A stretch of DNA of 64,000 nt from Mesodorylaimus sp. YZB2_4. Its lineage: Eukaryota > Nematoda > Enoplea > Dorylaimida > Dorylaimidae. The stretch lies in assembly GCA_030248295.1 (NCBI GenBank), contig JASANH010001725.1, forward strand, positions 186,001 through 250,000, read 5' to 3'. Below the pieces are notes generated by a model, which was given only the letters and a program-made list of their open reading frames with translations, ran no database searches and was not told the DNA's origin. Positions 12,201-23,800 of this stretch are shown here, in pieces (the stretch's first letter is position 1; the number at the start of each line of letters is the position of its first letter). Both the position numbers and the translations under genes were made by a program.

Positions 12201-13763
12201 AAGCTGTTGGGAGACCCTCGGCCATACTTCTCCCCTTCCCTCAGATGACGAATTCAGAAAAACAAATGGACGATACGCAGCTAGCAGGGACTGTCACCTA
12301 CTGGGAGACCTATTTTTTAAATCTAGCAAGAAATACAATGTTTTCACCAAGAAATCCAAGTTTGGAAAATGGCGGGGCAAATAGCATTTTAAAATTCCAT
12401 CTGATCGTGAGCCTGGTGTAACCAGTTGGCGGTTGGGAGGTCGATACTCTCCTCTGGCTGACCATTGTCTGGCTCTAGGGACCAGACAGTGAGTAAGTGA
12501 TTCGAACCCGCAAGACCAGTTCACGGTACGCCCACCCGTGCCGGGGGCGGATAGCACACTTGCCAAACCAGCCAAGAGAGTTGTACAGTTTCCACGACTT
12601 CTTGAGTCAAGGACCCCACATGACCAACCCCCAATCCACGTCACTTACGTGGCATCGATTTGCACTTCCTTCAAATACTTTTTAATCTTGCTCTTGAACG
12701 AAACGGCAGCAGCTTGGACTGCCGAGGTTGTCGCTACCAATATTTCACTTCCCGATATGGCTTGAAACAAATCGATCGGATCCCAAGCGATCAGAAAATC
12801 GTCTTGTCCCATCGCGTACATCAAGTTCTTATAATGAGCAAAACTAATCTAAAATTTAAAATTTTTAATTCTTTAGAAATAAAAAAACCAATATTTTACC
12901 TTTAAAGGCGATATCAAACCCTCTTTGACGTAATCGGGACAGTGATAGGTAACGATATTGTACGTTTGGCTCATACTTTCCCGAACACCAAGGTGATACG
13001 ACAACGTGCTTTGCTGCACTCGAATACTCAAGTCCACCACGGCCACGTCAGCATTGTAGAAAAAATCCAAACTTGTTGTTTCACCAAAATCTAGTTTCTC
13101 GAACGGAATATGCTAAAATCGTAGAAAATCGCATCTGACACTAAGTCAAAAAGAGGTTTTTTTGTTTTCCCCAAAGAAAATTGAAAATTATTTGATCAGA
13201 TTGATCAATCGAGCGACCAATCCGATCAAATAATGTCCAGTCGATCAATCGATCAATCAATTCAAATTAACAATTTTTCAAACCGTTTTAGAAAACGTAG
13301 AAAATCACATTTCGCACTGCGTCAAAAACGGGCTTCTAGTTTTTCCAAAGCAAATGGAAAATTATTCGATCTAATCGATTGAATCGATCATTCGATCTAA
13401 AAATCAATTTTATTTTTCAAATTTGCAATTTTTCTAACCCTATTTACAAAACTTTTAATTGGGATTTTGATTTCTTTTCCAAAATTAGGAAATAAGCTTT
13501 CCAAATCAGACATTTTTGATTACCTGCAAACTAATGTTCAATTGATCTTCGAAGGTCCTCAGTTCTTCCCACAATTGTTGCCTTGTACTCAACCCGTCTT
13601 TGATCAATAAATCGATAACCACAGCCACTTGTAATCGCCGTCCAACTTTGGTCAATTTGAAATCGTACAAGGGACATTCTTCGAGTACGGCCCCCATCGA
13701 CGAACCCTTCGGGGCCGCCGACACACTGTTCTTCCTCGAAGGACGATTGCTCTTGGTCGGCAT
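6205..13763 (-). CDS. nsy-1: ASK-type MAP kinase kinase kinase (NSY-1 / MAP3K5-15)
   Basis: Cytosolic stress-activated MAP3K that phosphorylates MKK4/7 and MKK3/6 (SEK-1 in worms), upstream of p38 and JNK. 33 exons with consistent phase: 13763-13524, 13112-12900, 12848-12649, 12093-11935, 11829-11713, 11278-10995, 10937-10778, 10723-10528, 10475-10249, 10128-10044, 9852-9719, 9655-9522, 9458-9355, 9298-9160, 9103-9080, 9023-8986, 8922-8857, 8798-8698, 8642-8574, 8510-8449, 8383-8332, 8265-8158, 8066-7859, 7761-7666, 7613-7563, 7513-7454, 7400-7322, 7258-7179, 7118-7010, 6955-6736, 6681-6514, 6453-6411, 6321-6205; about 1380 residues, close to human ASK1. N-terminal regulatory and TPR-like region ([18 protein letters not shown] near 420). 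Kinase about 638-895: GKGTFG 642, Lys664, HRDIKGDN with Asp760, DFG Asp779, [12 protein letters not shown]. Then [11 protein letters not shown] 1014-1024, the [10 protein letters not shown] block and a C-terminal SAM-like domain. Exons 24-26 (7761-7454) are the least certain. An in-frame ATG at 13814 could extend the start. Confidence 0.9.
9080..9103 (-). other. nsy-1: 24-nt microexon of the MAP3K kinase domain
   Basis: Flanked by a CTTTAG acceptor (minus strand, bases 9109-9104) and a GTAATG donor (9079-9074). It supplies the residues GTLQYMAP of the activation segment before the APE glutamate, whose codon is split onto the next exon. Without it the APE motif and the frame are lost, so it must be included for a working kinase. 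Confidence 0.85.
11323..11343. repeat. 21-base poly-G tract in a MAP3K intron
   Basis: An uninterrupted run of 21 G on the plus strand (C on the transcribed strand) inside the intron 11279-11712. Similar C or G runs lie at 1761-1775, 19709-19725 and 34397-34410. Tract length may vary or be misread in assembly. Confidence 0.9.
12415..12590 (-). repeat. tRNA-derived SINE in a MAP3K intron
   Basis: On the minus strand a B-box-like word GGGTTCGAATC (bases 12509-12499) lies downstream of a GC-rich tRNA-like stretch with a GTTTGGCAAGTG A-box-like word. The non-tRNA tail ends with GAGAGTATCGACC and CTGGTTACAC, the block shared with the copy at 6112-6180. It lies wholly inside the intron 12094-12648. 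Boundaries are approximate. Confidence 0.6.
13121..13475. repeat. diverged tandem duplication, about 177 bp per unit, in MAP3K intron 1
   Basis: Two units begin with GTAGAAAATC at 13121 and 13298 and share, in order, the words GTCAAAAA, CCAAAG, GAAAATTAT and many GATCAAT or GATCGAT tetramer clusters. The units are clearly related but diverged. The unit start abuts the acceptor of exon 2 (start 13112). Confidence 0.7.
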
Positions 13764-13814
13764 GATCAAACTGATCTTTCTCGTCAGCACTGCAAACACC
13801 GAAGCCAAATACAT

Positions 13815-16800
13815 TTTGTTTCGCTAATAAACATCTAATAGATCTAGATTAGGCTTTTTTACTGAACTTTCTCGATATTTATGAATGGAAATATTTGCAA
13901 TACGGAGGTTAGGAATTTCACTATTTTTGCCCCTCGTCGGTACTTTTTACTTCTAAATCATTTGGATTTTCTAGATTTACCGCATCAGCAATTTCCTTAT
14001 CATGAATTTGTAAAAAGAATTTAAATTTTCAGCTTACTTTTTGAGTATTTGAAATTTAATCACCTACTAAACTCATTTTTCGTTTGTTCGGAATACATTT
14101 TGCACGAACTTGAGGCAAACAACGTGTTTTTCTGTGCACGGCGTTTACAGTAAGCAATGAGAAAGGTCGAAAACATGCACGCAGGCATTCAAACTCCCAA
14201 CCCCATTTGTACTTTGCCACAGGTCTTTTGATACGCTATCGTTACGAACTAATGAAAAGCTAGGAAAGCAAAATCAAGAAGAACGTTACGAAAAACACAG
14301 CTGGGCGACCATAAACACACACGAGTATAGCACAGAAAACACTGACTGATTATTCTATTTTACAGCAACCCTGATCCCTCAAAAATCTGCACCAAACCTT
14401 ATTCCACAGCGTTATCACCCTAGAGTTCACATTTGGCGTCCGCTGCTGGTCAGGGATCACAGATTCACCATACGGATTCAGACGAAGCCACAACAAACCC
14501 GCCTTAGAGGCTGTGATATAACTACATCCCTATATCACAAACCGCTAGTGCGTATTCGTCTTCGGGCCCGGGATCGACGACCGAGATCGATGATTGAGCT
14601 GATCGCGAAGCAGCCTGTCAACTGTGCAATGGCATTTATTCCGCATTGCCCAGAAGAAAGGCTGACCCGAGAACAGCAAATGCAACGCAGCAATCAAATA
14701 TCGCAATTTCTCCAGCCACTCAGGCACTCGACCGCACTCCGAGAAAACCAAGTCGAACACTGATCGCGAAGTCTCCGCAATCCCCGAAAGCAACTGAGCG
14801 CTGGCCTTGCGAGCCACCACCGCAGCAGCGCCACCTAGCCAGGCGACGCCAAGCGACGCGGTGCAGACAGCAGAGGTCGCCCAAACCAGACTGGTTTCAA
14901 GGGGCCGGACAAAGGCGCAAGAAGTACGCTAATTTACGCCACGCTAGCAGCAATGATGATGGCAGCAGGGGCGAAAGTTCAACTGCGGACGGGGGTGGGT
15001 GCGCCGCGCCCGCGTCGTCTACCCGCCGAACTACGGTTAGGAAAAAATCACGCTAGAACAAAGAATCCTGGCCTTTTCTTGCGCTTAAAACAACCTAACA
15101 AAAAGGTTAGCAAAGTGAAACACGAGAGGAAGCGCGTAGGAAAGTCTGCAATGGGTTGAAACATGCGGAAAAACTAATCACCACGACAAATCAGGCTTGG
15201 TTCAAGGGCAGTTCAGTTCTCCCACGGGTCGTTTCGAATGCAGTTAAATAGGAAATGAATGCATGCCTTGGTACTGATCGTCTTCCTTAGTGACAAAGAA
15301 AAGGGTTCACGATAGTTCGAGGAACCAGTGGCAAACATAGGTCTAGGCGGAAAATAGTAAAATGCCTAAATCAGACTTTAGAAAAATTTGACTTAAAAAA
15401 CAGGGCACAGCAGGTCTAATCTTGTGTTTTCGAATTAAAATTTGGCGGGAATTCCCGTCAAATTTTAATTCATGGCCTTCTCTCCAAAAAAACTGATGCT
15501 TCAGACATTCTTCAAAAAAGTGCAATCGCTGCAAAAGCTGCAATCGTTTTGCATAGGATCAGTAAAATGCGATCGATGCATGGGATCGGGACCAGGCCAT
15601 GTTTGACCTACCATGTCGGTATGGCTGACAGACGCGATAGGATGAGAAGCTGAAACACGACTTGGCCCAGTACGAACCTAACATTCTGACAGATGATATT
15701 GATATTTTGTTCGTGATAATTGGGCACCAGATTAGATCGGGTTCAACTCGACGGGTCCTGCAAGTCTCAGACCCACAATTTTGGGACGGGTTGACCCGAA
15801 TTTGTTATCAGCAGCTAAACTTGCCTGAGCTAAAAACTTTGCGCAATTGTTTGCTGAAGTGCATCGCGCAATAAATACAGGGACTTTTGTGCCAGTGAAA
15901 TATTGAGCTTGTGTTCCTAGCTGACTGATTCAAGAATTTCTACTTCACAAAAGCTTATACAGAAATGGCGGACAGCAGCAGCCAAAGTTCTCCTAATATT
16001 GATTGTAACATGAATGTGCGTACTTCGTTTGTGACACATCAAAATCCAAGGTCCTTAGTGAGTACACACTTACTGGATCTCGCTATATTCTGAGATAAGG
16101 CTCTATATTTCTCGCAAGTCCCAGTTCCCGCAAGTCTTGATAATTAGAAATAGTGAATTCAACCGCAGTGCAAGCTGAAATTGCGGATCCGACACAAAAG
16201 TGGTGCTTTGGAACAAAGTTAGTTTGCTACCCATAAAATTATCTTGACCCCGGATTAAGTCGGGTCGGGTCATTTTTGTGAAAGATCGAGTCAAAGTCTA
16301 TAATAACGTTACTGCATCTTCATTGATTTCTACAGATTCTAAAAGCGAAATAGCCCGAGCTTTTGTTATCCTAGACACGAAAGAGAAAAGACCACACTAC
16401 TGAACCCTTGTCATTGACTCTCAAAATCAGTTCCAGCCGCTTGAATTCCAAATTTGACTTGATTGAAAGCTGTTCTGGCGCATCCACCACATGCAACGTT
16501 ACACTTTCTCGACCTTGATCCATGTGGAATACTGTAGGTCATTTCCATATCACTCGCCAAATCACGTAATTTCCACATCATCAGAGGCAGAAGCCGTACT
16601 GGATCCATATGGGACAGGCAACCTAGATTCCACATGGATATCTTCCGCAAATTCAAGGTGGAGCCTATGCAGAAACGTCTTTTATGTTGCTATGCGATGC
16701 TTTACTTTTCAGGCCATATATGGCTTCTGCTAGATATTTTCTTGAACCCTGGCAACTCAACATAAGCATTCCTGTTATAGCTGTGCGGATTCATGGTTCC

Positions 16801-18880
16801 TCTGGGGTTCGTGATTTACCATACCACCAAACGCTTATGCACACTCGACGGTGATGGGACCTATTACTCACGAAATGATGTACCAGGCGAGTCGAACACT
16901 CGCCCGTAACTACCTCCAAGTCACGAGCCAAGCCTTTGTCCTCCTCCTGAGTGCCCCTTGCTTGAGCCAGGATGCAGCTACTGCACAGTACAACCTCAAT
17001 ATCTCCATTTTCCGTCTGCCTGGCCGTCTCGGGAAAAAGCATTTCGATTTAAGTTTAAAGCAGGCGCAAAGCTATTCTCATGCTCCCCAATTTTAGTTTT
17101 CTGCATGCTAATGCCATACACACGTCATCAAAATTTTAAGTCATGGCTTTTGCGACATTTACCAAGTCAAAGTTTGATTTGCGGTCTCTGACGATGCATC
17201 AGGAGATCATACTTTCTGATCTCTGCTGCTGGTATTCAATGCGCTGTTTATCGGCGGGGCTAGGCCTGTGAATGTTGATACAATATCCTCAAGCAAGGCC
17301 TTTTTAGACTCTAGATGAAAAAATCATCTTGAATATTCCTTCTAGCTGTATTTTGAGCCCAAGGACATGCCACGTCAGGCCTCCTTCGAGCTGGTCCTTG
17401 CCTGCGTCTAGGGTGCACTGTACTTACCTTTTTTCAAAGAAAAAACAAAAGACCACTCTTTACAATTCTTACTTCTGACCTCGCCCTTTTGAAGTGAGCA
17501 AAACGCGTGCGGCACATTACAATGCACAATGCACATGGGGTCACACATCTTTGGCTCCGTCTGATTGCGAATCAACTGTTAGTTTTGAACTTGGATTAGG
17601 TGAGATCTGGGGTGCCTCGACAAAGCTTTGTCCCTTGTGTGAGCATGACTGATAACACAAATATTCGGTACGGTATCTTGCGTTTCATCTATCCTGGCCA
17701 CAGGTCTAAACATGTCTGCAACTGCTACTTATCATTCCAAAGCACTGTACAATGGCAGTAGTTTATTTACGCCTGTTCATGTCACTTTCTGTGCGCCTGT
17801 GATCCTTGTGTTGTCAATGCTGCATGGCAATGAGCATGATACGAGAATAATCGTTTCCTGTCTGGGTACGCCCAACCCAGCTGAGCAGACCCAGCTAAGA
17901 AAGTACACAATGCCAACATCTACCGCGTCATTGTGCAAATACAGGTACATGTACGAAACCGAAACATCAATATAAATCCTCAGTTTTCGCCTGAGGGGCA
18001 TATGATTTCAAAGGGGCCTGACCCAGGGATGCAAATGACGGCCTCCTAAAATCCTTGGCTTGCACTTGGACAGACTAACACACCAGAGGATGGCTAAAGC
18101 CAGGAACGATCCAACGCAGTCAACGACACCTCGTGTTGAGTTTACCGTCAATACAGCTCAAGCGGAAGCTGGAAGCTCTCAATTCAGGAAGCGGTCGCAC
18201 TTTCGACCGTAAATGGGGTTCTAAAGGACGGACCTAAGCCCGAAGTACAACAGAGGTTCAGACCAAGAGCTCAAGACCAGTCCTCTTCCGATGCCTGCAA
18301 ATCAAACGAGTCAGCCCCTCTCGGGCTCGTCGCTGGCCCTAACCTTATGATTAGCAGAGACAGACCAGTTCCCTGAAGTAGTGCTTTGATAGGCGCAGAT
18401 ATCTCCATTTACGCCTGTAACACTTATAACGTTAGGATTTCAAACAGGTCAGAAATGCCCATTATTACTGCAGTAATAATAAATTTTGCCACCTGCTGAA
18501 CTACAGGATGTATGTTCGCATTAAACTAGGATATTTCAAGCACAGCTCTGGCGGTATTTTTAAATTTAAGATTCTACCCATCAGTTAAACATCCTGTTTC
18601 ATGTGCTAGAAACCGCCCCAAGCGTAGCAGAGTAAGATCAATCCGTTTAATCAGGATAGAAAGCTCAAGTAAGCCCCATTGAACTTGCGTGGCAAGTCGG
18701 GCATAACTCAAATATGGCAAGGACAGCCAACTCATGCTAGATCAACCCGTTAATGATGGCTGGACAATCTATAATGACTGATTCTATATTCTGCCACACG
18801 CATGTGTATTTGCCACATTCCAGCGGTTTGATTGAATCTTTGAAGCTAATAAGATGCTTTTATCTAGTATGAACAAGGCA
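13815..18880. other. long intergenic region upstream of the MAP3K
   Basis: About 5 kb with no gene recognised. It should hold the MAP3K promoter and any 5' UTR exons. Open frames at 14545-15056 on both strands are GC-rich and resemble no family I know. A 40-bp palindrome lies at 15432-15471. GATC-rich low-complexity sequence occurs at 15560-15800 and 16240-16275. Confidence 0.5.
15432..15471. repeat. 40-bp near-perfect palindrome
   Basis: The 20-base left half, GAATTAAAATTTGGCGGGAA, differs from the reverse complement of the right half at a single position. The centre is GAATTC. The left arm includes TTTGGCGGGAA, which matches the E2F consensus; the right arm carries a near-match on the other strand. 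Confidence 0.85.
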
Positions 18881-18888
18881 ATCTTTCT

Positions 18889-19740
18889 GGCCCCGTGACG
18901 ATTCCCCCACTTGGTCGATTGCCCCACTGAGGCGATTCCCCCACTGCGTCGTTTCCCCCACCGGGCACGGTGGGGGAATCGACTCACTGAGATGTGTGAC
19001 GTTGCCCCTAGTGTACTGTGCCGGAAGAATATTCGACACGCCGCCAATACGAGTGAATGTAAGATCAGGCCAGTTTTCTCTGCTTATCAAGGCAGCGGTT
19101 CAAATTTCAAATGTATGTAAAAAACCGATCCGAGGGGTGAATCAGTTCCCGATCCGATCAGACTGCTGGATCGAGAAGATTGGCACTTGAATTTTTTTGC
19201 TCTATATCTGCTGAAGAATGATAAGGTTTGCATACTATGATGAGAAAATCCCGTTTTTCCTCTTAAATCAGCATTCAATCACACTTTATGCTCTGCTTAT
19301 CTCTTACCTGTGTCCTTTGGAGTAGACTGACATATGTAGAGTGACAGCGAGGAAACATAGCAGGTTGGCGAGGACGCAGTGTCAAGTACGTCATCCCCAT
19401 CAATCTAAAATTTTTTGAAGCGGATCGGATGCATCGGATGGGTCGATGCTGCCCTTGCACCAGGCGAGAGCGACCCAATGGGCAAACGTTTTAAGGCTGC
19501 TATTAAAAACATGGCATTAGCATGGCAATCGAATGATAAAACATCAAGATCGTGAACTATTTGAGGCATATTTCATATCTTCTAGAAAAAAAGATGACGA
19601 TTTACGCATGAATGCTTTATTCTTAGACGAAGGCTCAAAATTTTGAACAGCCGCAGTTTCTCAAAACTGATGGTGGGGGAAACGACACAGTGGGGGAGTT
19701 GTCTCAGTGGGGGGGGGGGGGGGGGAATCGTCTCACAATC
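18889..19740. mobile_element. non-autonomous DNA transposon (MITE-like) with 8-bp target duplication
   Basis: The 852-bp interval is flanked by the direct repeat ATCTTTCT at 18881-18888 and 19741-19748. Its ends are inverted repeats: the left arm runs through GACGATTCCCCCAC, then ACTGAGGCGATTCCCCCACT and CGTCGTTTCCCCCACC; the right arm read in reverse gives GACGATTCCCCC, ACTGAGACAACTCCCCCACT and TGTCGTTTCCCCCACC in the same order. The outermost eight bases match poorly. No transposase frame is present inside. An 8-bp duplication fits hAT-type insertion; the superfamily is otherwise unproven. Confidence 0.7.
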
Positions 19741-20235
19741 ATCTTTCTAGCTGTACCGTGTATATGGAATCCGTGTGACCCAGAGGACGGGCGGCAGCCA
19801 AGACTCTTTTAGGTGACGCTGACATACAGTATGCGTTAGGCAGTCATACAGTGTGATCTTCCTGCATGATCACTGCACGAAACACCAACAAGCAAATACG
19901 ATTAGAGAACTGACGTCAAAGTGTAAGACTACTTGTCTCACAGAGAAGGTTTACTACTCGACCGCACCGAGTACGCACAGGCATGAACACTGATTAGAGA
20001 GCGAGCATCTACCCAGAGAGCAAAAGTGCACTGGCACAAAACAAACAAACAACATACATCAGACAAAGGGAGGACCAGTTCCACACACAGCAATTACCAA
20101 ATATCACCAGACAGGCCTAACATCAGACGAGGTCACTCTCATTTGCATAACTTGGTCTTCATTCCCCCTTACAAAAGGAGTCACCTAAGTGCAAGCCAAG
20201 TGAGACACAAGTGGAATCAGTTCGCTAAAAGTTAT

Positions 20236-20370
20236 CAGCTGCAGTGTCACTGGGGAATGCGGGTGCGATTCCGGAATGTTCTGGCAAAATATTCGAACAG
20301 CTGTTCGAAACTGGCAGGATGGACTACCGGAAGCTGGTTGATATGAAGCTGAGAGTTGACACTGCAGCTG
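20236..20370. repeat. nested inverted repeat (hairpin-forming)
   Basis: CAGCTGCAGTGTCA at 20236-20249 is perfectly complementary in inverted orientation to 20357-20370. Almost exactly at the centre lies an 18-bp perfect palindrome, TTCGAACAGCTGTTCGAA (20292-20309). The two symmetries share nearly the same midpoint (20303 and 20300.5), so the whole could fold as a long imperfect hairpin or be a small foldback element. Confidence 0.75.
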
Positions 20371-20603
20371 GACATAACTGTGGGGACAAATCTTCTTTTG
20401 GGTCGCCTCGCGTGAGATAGCGCTGCACTGTTTCAGGTGAATCGATCACCCACTCAACAAGATCCTATCCTCGACAAAGTCCGCCTCTTATTCAAGTTCT
20501 ATATACCAATAACATAGGCGGGGTACCTCATGGAAGGTACGGAGAAGCTTATCATAATGTCTTTAGCATGCATTGAGAGGGCTGAAAATACTGTTTGGTA
20601 GAC

Positions 20604-20650
20604 GCCTAAGCCCTAAGCCTAAGACTAAGCCCAAGACTAAGCCTGAGCCT
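20604..20650. repeat. interstitial telomere-like GCCTAA repeats, degenerate
   Basis: GCCTAAGCCCTAAGCCTAAG followed by ACTAAGCCC, ACTAAGCC and TGAGCCT: seven to eight degenerate copies of the complement of TTAGGC, the nematode telomere unit. A second cluster lies at 51291-51460. Confidence 0.65.
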
Positions 20651-20833
20651 GTGACAGTTGGTATCTGCTTAAACGATTACCCACCAGCTTTTTGTGCTGC
20701 GGCCTGCTGGACAGGCAGAGAACATTTAGCTGCGTTCAAGATTTTATGAAGTCGTGCGAGCCCACGTTCTAGTCCCGGCGGAACCAGACGCTTCCCCTCC
20801 CCTGGTGCTTGTCCGATCACTGCGGGTGAAATC

Positions 20834-20887
20834 GCGCGACACCTATTGTGTGCACGACACCTACTGTGTGCACGACACCTACTGGGT
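20834..20887. repeat. three tandem copies of an 18-bp unit
   Basis: Units start at 20834, 20852 and 20870 with consensus GCACGACACCTACTGTGT and one or two substitutions each. It is a minisatellite-scale repeat of unknown role. Confidence 0.85.
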
Positions 20888-23800
20888 GCTTGCGCTTTGG
20901 TGACTCCTTTGACGTCACTTCCCTAATCGTATTGGCTTATTGGTGATCCGTGCAGTGATCATGCACGATGATCACACTTGGCAGACATGACTAAGGTGAC
21001 CGGCACTACAGCATCAATCTGACAATGAGAATAGAAACGGCACCACACATCCGGGCCATCACTCACGGATTATCCACATGCCAGAAGTCCGGACCAGCTT
21101 TTCGAAGAGTGTGATTTAAATAAATGCACTTTTGAAAAAGATCGAGTAGTTGGCAACATGTGCAACGTCAAAAAAGGTTCGTCAAGTCGTTTGGCCACCG
21201 ACTATTGTGGCGAGACACTGACCACCACGCTGACGATCCTCCTGCCGTGTTGCCTTTTCGTCGTCATCGCAGTGCTGTCACGCAAGTGCGAACTGCGGGT
21301 ATGAATAAAAAGGCATGAGGAAGATTTCGAACCATATGCGGGTGAAAGTGGGATAAACGTGTCGGGATACACGAGACCTAGTAGCCGCTAGCCCCGCGCA
21401 CGCGCAGTCTGTCCTACTTCCGTCCATTGCCGTATGCACTCGTAACAATAAAACCGAAAGTTGGATAAGGTCAACGTTGTCGTCCTAGCCCGCGCCATCG
21501 CCTACGACGTATTAGAAAAGTTTGCGCTAGTTTCCACCAAACCGACCCTGCAAGCCAGAGTCGGATCTTTTTTGCTTAGTTTCATTTTTGAAACTTATCA
21601 TTTGCATTTGCTTCCCGTGGAAGCGTCTCGTCGACTCATTCGCACTTGCGGACACTCAAGATCAGCTTCGGCCTTGGTGGCTCGGCTAGGCACCAGAGAA
21701 AAAGCCGTAATTGCCTCGGGGCCATTGGAACGTCTGATTTTACCATCAGGAGACCCTCAGACTTCCATGGGGATGTTTACAAAACTGTGTCAGTGACAGG
21801 TACGTCGTGCCAATATTGGCCCCTCCCCTTCTCCATTCATGCACGTCATGGCCTCGGTGCTGATGACACTGATAAGCCGGTCGCGCCCTGTTGAGCGTCG
21901 TTAGGTATTTTTACTATTTGGCACCCGTTTCTTCGTAACACTTTCATCCTAAATTTTGTTTTTGCCAAAAAGCATGACTTGTGGTCACAAAAAGAAAGTA
22001 GGTCAAAAATTTACAAAGCTATGTTTACCGGCTTTAGTGTTGTGATAAGGTTAGTGATATTTTTTGTGAACCAGTGTTTGAACAGGACACGAAAACGCTG
22101 AATGCGAGGTCTTACTGCCTTCGTAACTGCCCAACCTCGAGACCCAGTAACCTAGTTCAATGTCATTCCTCTATCAACCGTGGCTCAAAAGTGAAAACCG
22201 TCATCCCTAAAAGCACCTGCACTATCAATTTGAATGTGTACACTTTTTTCGGCGGATTTAGTTTTAGTGTTAGTTTTTACTCTCGTGCTTTGCGGTGTGA
22301 CTTTGAAGTGGAAGGCCGAGCCTGGTCGTCGTGCATGCATACTGAGCTAGTGGTATTATGTACGTTTTTTGATTCTCATTTACCGACAATGGGTCCTGAG
22401 TTGGACTGCACGGCTGTGGTTTGAGTGCTACTGACTGACCGGCTGCTTTTCTGGAAACTGGCGAGTAAGATGCAGGATGCTGAAACTCTGAGTTAAGCGG
22501 GGTCGTTGCACAGAATCCACAGTGCCTTTTATGGCGTACCAACTGTGTGGTACCTTTCAAGCGAGGTGCGCGTTGATGTGTGTTTTGTAGTGGCTAGCCG
22601 GCTCGCTATTTTTTGTTGTTAATTTTGCCCTTTTCCAACCACCTGTGTTCATGATAATTATCAATTGGAGGGGTAGTGGCTAGGCTGGCAGGAATTCGGT
22701 CATCGGTTCCAGTCGACGGGCGGTATTAGGAATTGGTCAAGGGTAGGGCGGCTGACCGAGCGTTCTGTGCGAACATAGGATAGGATCGGCCCGTTAACCC
22801 ACAGTTCAAGCTCACGGCTGGCCGTGGTGTGCATGATTGAAATTCGAACATTTCTCCCTTCTCTTTTCTCTAACTCTCGAAAACGAACTTGGAATAGAGT
22901 ACGAATTTGAGAATAGCAAAACTAGGTGATCGTGTCGAATCGCCAAGCACGGCCTCGTACGCGGTGACGACCGGCGACGTAACCTCGAACGAAAACTCAT
23001 GCCACTCTTGATCGTGTTCCAACACGGAGTATGGTTGACCGAGCCCGAATCGGCGCCAAGTGCTGATGATGCGCTAACAGCGTATAAAAATTTCCTACCC
23101 ATCGCCGCATTCAACATAATGTTGGCCATAGTCGACGGCCGGGCGTCACACTGACCTAGTCCAACACTTCACTAAGTCATTGTCATGCAACCAATGGCCC
23201 TAAAGTGTGTGTGACAGGGCCCCCTCCTTGCCATCACCAACCTGGCTGAAAGTCCAGTACAACATTCAAGCAACCGAAAAAATCAGCCAAACTTAAAACC
23301 ACGCAAAATGCTGCCCCAACTCATGGCCCTCAATCATGCTCACACTTCCGCTTTCTGCCCCCGCGATACACCTTGTGCACATTTCGACACGCATCGACAG
23401 GTGTTCAGTCCTTGTGACCAGCTGCCAACTGGAACTGATTGTGAGTTGAGCTAGCTGACTGTACCCGCTATGCCTGCCATCTCCCAGTGCGAGCCATGGA
23501 CGCATTCCATGAACGCACACGCGCCGTGATCGCCTCTGATGGCATACAAGGCGGTGTGCCCAAATATGGAATTATGGCTGGCGGCCACGTTTGTGTTGGG
23601 GATGAGAGAAGATGGGAGTATAAATTTTATGGGACGAGCATGTGACAAGTGTGGTGACCGAGACGAGTAACATTGGACGTTAGAAAGTCGTCCGGGTCTC
23701 ACGACCTGCACCCTTTTCTTCAATATTGTCACAGGGACGAAATTGTCTTTCCTAGCCCACAATCGAACGAATACGGGTCGACGCCAACTCACCCCGAGAA

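Noticed and set aside
14545..15056. Overlapping GC-rich frames on both strands (91 and 136 codons)
   Set aside because: No family similarity, splice context or plausible composition; the high GC removes stops on both strands.
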